Shown here one piece after another: positions 33,801 through 45,800 of a stretch of 64,000 bases of DNA. The stretch lies in NCBI GenBank assembly GCA_917880885.1, contig OU862920.1:42009019-42073018 (forward strand). The letters are read 5' to 3'. Position 1 is the stretch's first letter; each line of letters begins with the position of its first letter. The stretch comes from Limnephilus marmoratus (lineage: Eukaryota > Arthropoda > Insecta > Trichoptera > Limnephilidae). The notes beneath the pieces are model-generated. The model searched no databases. It saw nothing but the letters and a program-made list of their open reading frames with translations, and had not been told where the DNA came from. A program made the translations under genes and the position numbers.

Positions 33801-36800
33801 CCTGTCATCTAAAAAATTTGTTGTTTAATTATTACATATAAAACAATGTAAAAAAAATTGGTTAGATTTTTAGTCTTCATACACTATTTTGAGTATTTAT
33901 GTCATTTTAATCTTTCTACCCTACGAAAATTTTCATATGGTGAACTACCTTCTGTCAATACAATAGTGTTGCACAACTTTTTCTTTATTTATTACTATAT
34001 CAGTGCTTTAAAATTTTAATTTATGGAGGTGTTTATGGGATGTACTTTTAACAAAAAAAATGTGCATATTTTTGTACTGTACTCACTATAATATAATATA
34101 TTGTATTATATTGGTGGTCCAATCAGTGTGACCAGATTTCATTTTACGAATCTACTGCTTGTGTAGGTTAAAAACTACTAAATTCTACCAAAAGAAAACT
34201 AGAAAATAACTAAAAATCTATTAGGTACATTTTTTCGCTGTTGTGTTACAACGAAGAAGCATAATTATTGTACTCTTGATTATAACGATAAAAAAATAAA
34301 ATGAACAAAGAAAACACCATAAATTAGAGAAATGTTTATTACTTAAAATTAAAATCTACAGAAATATATATTTTTTTTAAATTGTGATCGAGTTATGGTT
34401 CTTCTTCTTTATGTTGGGTACTACTGCGTAACTCGAAAGTATTAAAAAAAAGTCTTAACAAGAGTAATCATTAAATTAACTACAAATTACATAACACATA
34501 TTAACATAAGTAATTTGCATACCGTCACATCCTTTCATATTTCTTATATGTTTTGATGTAGCCATGTGTTCCTTCAAAGACGCCACTCTACTTAGTACTT
34601 CACAGTTGCATGCTTTACTTTAGATTTACATAACCAACTTTTGAATGAAGGATTTTGCTCCCATTCACCACGATATCCTTGTGTATATTTACGTTTCATT
34701 ATAAAAAAATTCAAAACATGAATTCCCACTAATCTATCACACTCTATGCTCACAGCACGAATGGTTACGAAAGGCATGAAAATTAAAGACAAACCTACCT
34801 AATCAATTTTTTTCAATACATGTGGAATTCCCTAACAGATTTCCCTCTCGAATAATTAATATTAGAAAGAGATAGTTACAATTCATTCGATGAAAAGTGG
34901 ACCGCGTTTTTTCGACAGGCTTGCCATATGAAGGCAAAAAAGTGCCAGAATAGTTGAAAAGCGTGAATTCTACCAAAATATACCAAATAATTTTTACCTA
35001 CTAGATGCTGTTACCGGTACCTCGAAATCTACCAAAAAAGTAGAAAACTACTAAATCTGGTCACACTGGACCCCAATTCTTTGTATCATTTACCTGGTTC
35101 ACAGCAGCATTGACATTTTTTATTTTACTTTCGCTTTACATCACCATCTGTTGATTGATTGTCAAACTAACTGATTTTTTTGGTTTGATTCCTAGATAAA
35201 GTAATAACCCTGGAGTTATCTTTCTCATACATTTTGATTTTTACTAAAGAAGGTTTTGTCTTCTATTGCAGGTGTCCTCTCAACTGGAGATGTGGGCGGA
35301 GGAACTGCAGCACAGCGAACTCACTCGGGACATGCAGCAGGCCGAACAGCTGTTGAGGCTACACAACGAGAGTGTGACTCAGATGCAAAATACTACTTTT
35401 CAGGTTTGTGATGCACTGTCTCTTATTCATTAATAATTAACTAGCAGTTAAAAACCCGCTCCGTTTTTGCTGCTAGTAGTGGCTTTTGGTTCGGCTTCGC
35501 CCAGTTGACCATTTTATAAATCCGATAGGAACTGGGGTAATTTTTCGGGATTGGTGTCCATGGTTATTATGAATAATTTTTAGAAAAAAGCTTTAGATTC
35601 GCCTTAATCACTATAAAAGGAAACTTTTTGCATCACGGCCAGCGGAAAATGATGCATTTTAATTTTTAATTGCGTAAAATTAAATTTCACTTTGCGAACC
35701 GATACGGCGATAATCCGGCGGCCATTCCGTCACTGTTTGTTATGTTGGTATCCCTGATATAAACAAGAGCTAGATACGAATTCGTGGGTTCCATGATAAG
35801 GCGCGTAATTATGAAAAACAGAATTAATAATACAATGTAAACGAACCTCTAATCAGGCACTGGAATGGAGACAAACCATTAAATCCTTGGATGTTTTTTA
35901 AAATAAAGATAATATACACAAGCCCGCTACACAAACCCTGCTTTGCCAGACAAACCATTCAAAACCTGGGATGTTTTTTAAAATAAAGATAATATACACA
36001 AGCCCGCTACACAAACCCTGCTTTGCCACACAAATCATTCAAAACCTGGGATGTTTTTTAAAATAAAGATAATATACACAAGCCCGCTACACAAACCCTG
36101 CTTTGCCAGACAAACCATTCAAAACCTGGGATGTTTTTTAAAATAAAGATAATTAAAATGCATCATTTTCCGCCGCCCGTGATGCAAAAAGTTTCCTTTT
36201 ATAGAGATTAAGGCGAATCTAAAGTTTTTTTGTAAAAATTATTCGTAATAACCAGGGACACTAATCCCGAAAATTTACCGGAACTGGAATAACAGGTTTC
36301 TAGAATCCACTGTGATCCAGTGACAGCTAGTCATATGTAATTATAGTCCGTGTGATATCATTATCACCACTCTAAGTATTACCGTCAATCTTTCCATATT
36401 CGGAGAGAGACTCAAATTCTATCAATGATGAAGTACTTATACCTAGGGGGGCACATCCTCATATTAATACTGTTTGACTCATGCTATTTCATAGAAAGAA
36501 AACTGCTCCAACTCGACCAACCACTTTTCTATCGAAATTTAAACTGCTAAAATAAATTCCCCGGATAGAAGAAAAAAAGGGTAGAAAATTACTTTACAAT
36601 TTTACAACCATATCTAGTTTTTATAATTCATTGTATTCCTGATTAGTGGCGATTTTCTCTAAACACACAATCCCAGATTTGATAATAAGTTGAAGGAGTA
36701 AATTTGCAATGATGAGATCAAATTTTCCATATTATATTGATAAAAGTTCAAATGTTCACTGAGTTCACTCAGTTTTTCCATACTTTTATTACAGCATCAG

Positions 36801-39800
36801 GGACCCAGATAAAAAGCGTTGGCACCTATCACTCCCCTAGCACCTACGGTTTTTACTGCCACACTATTTGTGACAAATCGTAATGTTTCATCTGATGGAG
36901 ATGGTTTATGTGTGTTTAAGGTGTAAAGTGTGTAGTAAAGCAAATAAGCAAGATGTCGGTACAATACTTACAAGTTTATTTACAAATTAAAACAGTAAAG
37001 CAAATAAGCAAGATGTCGGTACAATACTTACAAGTTTATTTACAAATTACAACAGACACAGAGTACAACTCCATAGTTAAATATTAACAATAATTAATGT
37101 GAAGGGCGAACAAACACGATATATAAGTTGTGTCTTGACCGGGAGTTTAAGGCAGAATAATCGGTGATCTTCGTTGCAACGCGAGCCAGAGTTCTGTGAC
37201 AGAGATTGAATCCAATTGGTTGCTGGGGTACCAATCGGATTGCTGCACGACTGCAGATCAATGACATTGTTCGACCTCCACAGTTTAACTAAAAAATGTT
37301 GATATCTTTATCTTGTTTCTTTTCACATCAAAAACTGGATATTTTTGATTAGGGTACTTCTCATCATCAACCGATGTCTTAAATCTAGGGCCTCAGCACG
37401 GGTGATGCACCCAGTGAGTTCCACATTTATTCCATTATTTATTATATTTTGTTTGTTCTTTTCAGGTGCTACAACAAGGCCAGGAGTTGGCCGGGGTGCT
37501 TGAGTCTTCTGGCGTCTGTGTTATGGCTGATGCGCAGTACAATGCTCAAACCCGCGTCCAGGTGCTACTGGAATTCCTTCACGAGCGCGAGATGGAGCTA
37601 GAGGACCTCGCCGAGATGAAGAGGGTCAAGCTAGAACAATGTGTTCAATTAGGTTTGTATTCTTTTTACATATCAATATCTTTAAAGAAAACCTTGCATT
37701 GGGGATATCTGGTTAGCATAGATAATAAACATATTCTTAGTGCATTATTAACTTCAGAATTCTTTCCTTCAAAATCTGAAAATGTAAGGGGCGTCTCTTC
37801 AGTCAGAAACAAGCTCCAATAATGATTTTTTTTTTCCTTTTTTGTAAACATTGTGTTTTGTATATCAAAATCTGATGGTATTAATACTCTAGCTTCTGTA
37901 TGGTTGAAATTTAAGAACCCCACTTCGAATAGATCTCTGACGCCGAGCCTTATGCAAAACCATTTTCGTAAGTGAAGTTTGTTACAAAGCTACTGTTGTG
38001 TCGCCCGCCACTCGCAGGTCCTTGCAGCACCTTTAATTGTTAGTAATCTTTTACTATTACTATGAATAGCCGGCCACTTATAATTCAGAAATGCAGCAGC
38101 GCCATAGAGAATGCAATTTTGTGATAGGTTGTTTCTGTCATTTTTAATATTAGATATCTTACTGGACCATCATACAATACATGCACATTTTTTTTAATTT
38201 GTAATAAATCAAAGTACGGTTGCAGTAAACAAGAGTCAACAATAGCCACTTACGAAGTATCACAGAGCAGCTAGAACTAATTTAATAAGCATAAAGGTAA
38301 TTCCCAACATTTCAGACTACACTGTTTGTACGCATTTATCTAAATACAGTCAGTACTGACATCAGTGGAGTAAAAGTTGACGTGCACGCATTCCGCGGGA
38401 GAGTCAATTAATGTAGTGATAAATAAAATGCCTCTATTTAATTTATTTTGCAAAACCAAAGTAAACATTAAAAACTGATTGAATATGACTTGCTTATTTT
38501 ACAAGCTTTTAATATGCCTTCAGTGCGGATCACAAAAATGTGAACTTGTCAATGGTAGATATTTCAATAAACAATTGACTACTCCTTGTAGCCCCTCTGT
38601 AGCAACAATAGACTTCTTCCGGTGTTCTACTGCTTGGCAGAGAAGGATTTTCTACTATGCTACAGTGTTTATGACTAATACAATGTTCCACGGCTTACAA
38701 TTCATCATCTCACCACATACATCACTCGCAAAACACAAGAGCAAAAATAAATAAACATTACAATAAGTACCCTTTATCAAATTAACTTTCGCAAAAAAAT
38801 ATGAATCTTACCTTGCACCCCACATATATATTATCCTAATACAAAAAAAAACTTACTTCACCCCAAATAAATAGCTGTTCAAAATATTCGAAATGTGATT
38901 GGCTGAAAAAGAAAGAAACGACATTCGGAATATTCTAAACAGTCATATTATAGACATTCACTTCAACTAAATTATATAATGTTACAATTTATTTATTTAT
39001 TTATTCTTAGTACATTTACATTACAAAGGTATAATACTACTTGTACTAGGTAAACAAATGACTGCTTCGGTTGCAGGAGAACAATGCTCAAGTTAACTAA
39101 TGTCAATGAGTTCATAAAGGATATTGTATCAATCAGTCCACAATGTAAACTAACATCATTATTTTTATTCCAGGACAATTCCAAAACGATGCTCAACAAG
39201 TGATCAGCTGGATCCGCAATGGAGAGGCTATGCTGGCGGCCTCCTTCAGTGTGCCGGGTGCTCTGGCCGATGCGGAGAGGCTGAGGAGAGAGCACGACCA
39301 GTTCCAGGTGGCCGTGGAGCGGACCCACGCCAGCGCCGTCCAGGTCAAGTACCGGGCCGATGCGCTCGTGACGGCCAACCACTACGATCCGCAGACAATA
39401 AGGTGGGTTCTTTTAATATCGCTTCCCAGGCGATCAAGCAAATATGCTAGAAAAAAATTAACCCCTCCAGTAATTATTAAAAAATTAAATAAATTAAATT
39501 ACTTATTTAATTAAATTGTGAGAAATAAATAATAGGAATCGCCAGCCTTCAAGGGATTAAAATTATTTTTTTGTGATTATTAACCCTACTATACATTATG
39601 TAAAAATCGCAAATTGTAAGCTCGGGCAGCATGAAATTTGCACAGTTGTGGTCTGGACAGTCTAGATGGTCAATCCAGCTATTTTCAGCTCTGGATCATT
39701 TCCACCATAATACAAACGAAACAACGTGCATCATAAATTGCTTGCTTAGCATTTATCAATACTTCAATAAGAAAAGGGAATCTTAAGTTTCTTAGGTAAA

Positions 39801-42800
39801 GCCAGGATACTCTAGTAGGTACTCATTTTTACTGTCTTCTTCACACTTCTCTAATAAAATAATTTTCTATTCCAGAGACATCTCGGAAGAGGTGACCAAG
39901 CGCTGGCAGCAGCTGGTGACCCTAGCTGAGGAGCGCCACAAGCTGGTGACGGCCAGTCTCAACTTCTACAAGACGGCCGAGCAGGTGTGCTCCGTGCTGG
40001 ACTCGTTGGAGCGGGAGTACCGCCGCGACGAGGACTGGTGCGGGGGCGCCTCGGCACCCAGTGATATTACCAAGGCACCTGCCACTGATAAAGCTTCTCA
40101 GGTAAATTATTTTGAGGACTGCAGAAGATTTCATTATTATGTTTAAGATTACAACACTATGGTTGGAAGCGAGGGTTTTGATTCAATTAAATTATTTTAA
40201 AACCATTACAAAATTGACCACATTTATAGCAGAATTATGTAAAGCATAGGTAAAATATTACAAATGGAGGTACTATACTAACATCAACAAAGCTTGTTGT
40301 TTAATAGCAGCTTCATTGATGCTAAGATTCTGTTCAACTGCAAGATTGGCCCCTCCACCGGCAAGACCATTGGCATTTTAGCCCTGCTGGTTGGTAGATA
40401 AAACATTCTATACTGTCGTAAATGGAGATAACCATCAGGAACATAGAAATTAATGCTCTCCACGATAGTCTAGTTTCCTAACCATCCACGAATTGGTCTG
40501 AAGAAATGTGACCTTCTGATCCATAGATGGTTCATTTCGAGCATACCCAAGAGAAATTTTAGAGGAACAGGTTCTTTTTTCTCAGAATTTCTCTGCCACC
40601 CCCAGGATCAGGAAAGGGTAATTTTCTGTTCTTATAAATTCTCTAGCAACCTTGTGTTTTTTTCTTTATGAGGATCCGTTTCTAAAGTAACTAAAATAAT
40701 GAAGTTCCGGTAAATGGAACCGTAGTGAAAATCCATCTCAGATATTAACCATCTTTAATGCTGAAATGCTAGGACCAGATCGTCTAGATCAGTGATTCCC
40801 GACCTTTTTTTGATCTGGGACCACCATGATGTTTATTTGTTTTCACAGGGAACACAAGTTACATGAATAAACTCTTCTTGGACTTCTTCAGCTACCTCTC
40901 TAACACTAATACCATGAGGCTTACGAATCAGCTTTTGGAAACCTTTCGATTCAGTTTTGTAGTAAAATGAACGAATATTTCGTTAACCACATTTTAGATC
41001 TCCCACCGGTTGGGAACCACTGGTTCCAAACTGGAACCACTAGGAAAAAAATTGCAATGGTGTTAGAAGCGCATAATGTGCTAAATAGGCACATTTGCAT
41101 CCTAGTGTTCTGGAACGGATTTTTCTTTATGTCCCCGACATCTTCACCAGAGCTAGACACTACAGGCTTTTTATTTTTCCAAGAGGTAGGACCAAACTAC
41201 CAATGACCGTGCCTTTGGGAAGAATGACTTCCCCACATTTCTTCTTAGACATTTTTCATTAAACCACAGTGACTAAGATTGCAATAAACATTTTTTTAAC
41301 TCAAGGCTGTATCTCAACTGATATATAATGGTGTACCTATGTAATTAAAAATATTTATGTTATTAATTGTGAAATGTAAACGTTGTCTACTGAAGCCTCA
41401 GGGTGAAAAATCATCTTCTGAAGTACTTGTATCTAAGTCATTTTATTTTTCAGGTTTCTCAGTTGATAGGCAAGCACCAGGAGCAGAAGGAGGCCTTCCT
41501 GAAGGCGTGTACGCTGGCTCGACGCACAGCCGAGACCTTCCTGAAGTATGCAGCCCGAAGTGCCCGAGCCTGCTCGCGCCCCCCCACCTCCAGCCCGGCC
41601 CCTTACGACGCTAGAGTTCGCTCCATACTGGATGCTCTACTAGCGCAGGAGAATAATGTAAGGACAAGTTTCCCTTTTTTTTGTTTATTTACTTTCACTT
41701 TCTCGTACAAGCTATACTTACAAAAGGGTCACATAGGTCTTCTCACAGAAAAACGCCTTCAAGTGTTGAATTCAGTAAGTTTAGCTACTCAGTAAATTCA
41801 ACATTGGAAAACATGATTAAGAAACATCCAGCTTTGGTCATAGAGTGGAGAAGATAAGACACTGGATTCTTGAAGTTCTTCAAAATAGTTTCGTCAAAAT
41901 TGTATTTGTGGATAATTTGTAATTCGGTAATTCAAGATCCATACATGAAATCTCGTAGGTTAAATTACCATAATGTTGATATGGCGTGACAACATTGTTC
42001 CTGATTGTTATTTAATTCTTCAGGTTCTGGAACACTGGACCATCCGCAAGAAGCGCCTCGACCAATGCCAACAGTTTGTCTTGTTCGAGCGCTCGGCCCG
42101 CCAGGCCATCGAGTGGATCCAGGACACCGGCGAGAAGTACCTGGCCGCAAGAAGAGCGGCTCCTGGAGTCACCCTGAACAACATGGCTCAGAATCCGGAT
42201 GGATCGGCTCCCGATGGAGACCGGCTGGTCCGGGAGCAGGCCGAATTCAGAGGGACAGCTAGAGAAAGTAGAGAGCGGGTGAAACTCTTGACCCAACTTG
42301 CTGACGGACTAGTGGATAAGGGACATGCGCATGCTGCCCATATTAAACAATGGGTTGCGGCTGTCGACTCAAGGTAATTAATTCTATTAAAAACTTGCAT
42401 CTTCACTAATTTAATAGCAATTGAAGGCAATTTCTGTTTTTAAATTGATAATATTTATGCATTTTTCATTCATGAATTCAGTCTACAGGAGAATATTTTT
42501 ATTTACTTAGTTCTGCTTTTTTATATTTTAGTTTATATTCATTCACCTCTTCCTCACACTCGATAAATGCTGGCGTCCCGCAGGGATCGGTTCTGTCTCC
42601 GACTTTGTTTTTGTTGCACATCAACGACCTTTTGTCATGTGCACCAATTCACTGTTATGCAGATGACAGTACAGTTCATGATAGCTTTTTGTTTGACAAG
42701 CCCCCAAAGGGCTCACAAACTCCAACAGCTCGTAGGGCTTTGAAGCAAAGAATGGACGGTTACCTCGAGAGTGTTTTCTCTTGGGGTAAAAATAATCTCG

Positions 42801-45800
42801 TTGAATTTAATGTTTCAAAGACCCAATCTTGTCTGATTACGTCTAAAAGGGATCGAAATGAAAATCTAGTCTCTTTCAACGGAAGCAATCTTCCGAACAG
42901 GCCCTCCATTGATATGCTTGGTGTAACCCTAAGTGACCAGCTCAGGTATGGGGGCTCCATCGAAGCCAGAGTAAAGTTAGCCTCCCAGAAACTGGGCGTG
43001 CTGTATAGGGCCCGCAGATACTTTAATAGTGCACAACTGCTAACCCTGTACAAATCACAAGTGCGCCCCACGGTTGAATTTGGCAGCCACCTCTGGTCTG
43101 GAGCTCCAAAATACCTGAAAAATACCCTCGACTCTGTGCAGAAACGGACGGTCCGTTTGATAGATTATCCCATCTTAACAGACGGATTGCAATCTTTAGA
43201 GCACAGGCGTCGGGTGGGAATGCTATCCTTGTTCGACCGGTATTACAATGGAAGATGCTCCGAGGAACTAGCAACATTGATCCCTTCGGCTCCGGTGCAT
43301 AGTCGGGAAACACGCCAAACGCGTGCCCAACATTTGTACACGATTGACATTTGTCACATGAGAACGGGTCGTTTCTTCGACTCATTCTTATGTTCAACAG
43401 CTCGGCTGTGGAATGATTTGCCGGCCTCTGTGTTTCCTCCTTCCTACAACATGGGTCTCTTCAAGACCAATGTTCATTCCTTCCTCTCCTCAAAAAGACC
43501 CTCCACACAGCATCCCAGATGACATAGGCCCTGAGGGAAATTATTTTCCTCAAGGCCTCCTGTGTGGAGTTAATGTAAAAAAAAAAAAAATTATTGCTTA
43601 GTTTTATATTTCTAAATCAAACTATCTGTAAACATTAATAATCGGTCTATTTTTTTTATCGTCTTCTCCGTATTATATAGTATTGACTGTTTACGTTCCT
43701 TAAATAAATAAATTACAGTATATGTATACGTATACAATCATATCGCAAGAGGTAATGAATTCCTGGGATATTCTCACGTATATTTACTATATTTGGCTCA
43801 TATTACTTCTTTATTTTCATCTCTGTTAACCAACACACGCACCAATATATTTATTCGTCAACATATATTTTGCCAGTTTTCTCCTGAGGAAATATTGCGA
43901 TGCAACATCATATTTGATAAGATAGAAATACAATAGCATTTATTCTGAGACTGCAGCCCAACGGAATCTCATATTAATCAAAGAAGTTAGTGTTGATTAA
44001 TGTTTCGCAAGCTCTGTTCCTTACACGTATGGCACTCTCTTGCTTTAAAAGAGACAAAATCTTTATCTATAATGTTATTGAAGCCGAAAGGAGGTTTTAC
44101 TCACTTATTATTATATTTCTGCACACTGGTATAATTTTTTTTTTGTGGCTTATTAACATATTTTTCTTCGCAGATACAAGGAATTTAGTAACAGCATGGA
44201 GCTGTTCCGTGTACAGCTAGGGGCTGTCTCCGGACCTAACGATTCCAGTGCAGCGTCCGCTGGCTCCGGATCCTTGAGCACAGTAGCATCAGATGCAGGA
44301 TCCTCAGCTGGCAGCACTGGAGACAGGAGCTCTGACCCTGCATTGGAAGCCAGGCTGTCCACCCATCCGTCCAAAGAGCTCAATGAAGAAAAGCGAAGAA
44401 GCGCTAGACGTAAAGAGTGAGTACAAATTAATTCAATAGGATTCATTTACGTATAATAAGCACCAGTCGGGTTCAAAACAATTCATCTCAGTTCTTAAAA
44501 GGTAAACAAATTGTCTTTTTATTTAAAATTTCTGGCTTTATTAATAAATCTCAATTTTTCTTGCAGATTTATCATGGCAGAACTGCTGCAGACTGAAAGA
44601 ACTTATGTGAAAGACTTGGAGTGTTGTATCAAATCGTTCTTGCAAGAAATGAAGTGTATCCCCAATAACGTTCCTCCCGCCATAGCCGGCAAAGAAGACA
44701 TAATCTTCGGCAACATGGAGGAAATATACAGATTTCACAACCACATCTTCCTGAAAGAGCTGGAGAAATACGAGACCATGCCGGAGGACGTGGGCCATTG
44801 CTTCGTCACCTGGGCCCAGAAGTTTGACATGTATGTCTTCTACTGCAAGAATAAGCCCGACTCTAATAGTCTGCTGGTGCAGCACGCTGGGTCTTTCTTT
44901 GAAGAACTACAACACAAGCATAAGGTACAATATTATTTAATTTTTGTTATATCTCGAATGTATGGTTGAACAACTGCGGCCATTAATGCAGATGTCTATT
45001 GTACATTGATTAGTAATGTATGTAATCATTTTTCAACAGGTCGAGCATCCCATTGCAGCATACCTGATCAAACCAGTCCAACGCATTACTAAGTACCAAC
45101 TGCTACTCAAAGATTTGCAGGGTTGCTGCATCGAAGGACAGGGAGAAATTAAGGTTGGTATTTCATCAACAAACATGCGTCTAACCAAATTATCCAACTA
45201 CTTTAAAAAAAGAAAACATGTTTAATGTTTTTATCTTTGTGTATGATTTACAATATTAACTGTGTATATTTATCTTTCAAGGATGGTCTCGAAGTGATGG
45301 TGGCAGTGCCAAAGAAGGCCAATGATGCCATGCACCTTTCTTTGGTCGAGGGTCTTCCAGGGGACGCCCAAGGAGGTGCCCTTGGGGAGGTCCTGCTACA
45401 GGACGCCTTCCTTACCTGGGAGTCCAGAGGACTTGTGCGCAAAGGAAGGGAGAGAAGGGCATTCCTGTTTGAAATGTACCTCCTCCTTGCCAAGGAAGTG
45501 AAGGACTCCCATGGCAAAGCCAAATACATTTACAAAAACCGGCTGATGGTGAGTAAAAAACTTTTACATTATTTTAATATCTACCATCATTGAGTGCCTT
45601 TTTTGTTTCATAGTTAGACTAGCAATCTGAAGTTTTTACTATAGTTTGAAGGAAGTTTTCACTTTACCATGAGTACATTCATGGTAAAGTGAAAACTTCC
45701 TGTTTATATTACAATTCTGGTCTCCTTGATGTCATCCAATCCCTTTCTGTATCTTTGTGACTTACTTTGTTTTGCTCTGGAATACACTATCCACAATACA

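Larger units (their letters stand above)
30885..35271 (+). other. trio intron 1 of window
   Basis: It holds G-rich repeat debris at about 31080-31660 (a run of G near 31348-31367 and again at 31567-31576), the tRNA-cassette cluster, a hAT-like element and otherwise AT-rich sequence with no coding signal. Confidence 0.85.
35404..37465 (+). other. trio intron 2 of window
   Basis: It holds the inverted-repeat element with an 80-bp tandem array (35529-36290) and a 60-bp perfect duplication (36934-37053). 37130-37290 is a moderately GC-rich stretch of unknown origin without an open frame. Confidence 0.85.

Noticed and set aside
34116..35076. 8-bp target-site duplication for the hAT-like element
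   Set aside because: GGTCCAAT and GACCCCAA do not match.
38993..39382. 129-codon minus frame
   Set aside because: Antisense shadow of the GC-rich trio exon 4.
42012..42430. Minus frames of 94 and 80 codons
   Set aside because: Antisense shadows of trio exon 7.
42530..43610. Exact target-site duplication for the intronic LINE
   Set aside because: The similar flanks differ by one base and are not directly adjacent to the element ends.
44153..44446. 97-codon minus frame
   Set aside because: Antisense shadow of trio exon 8.
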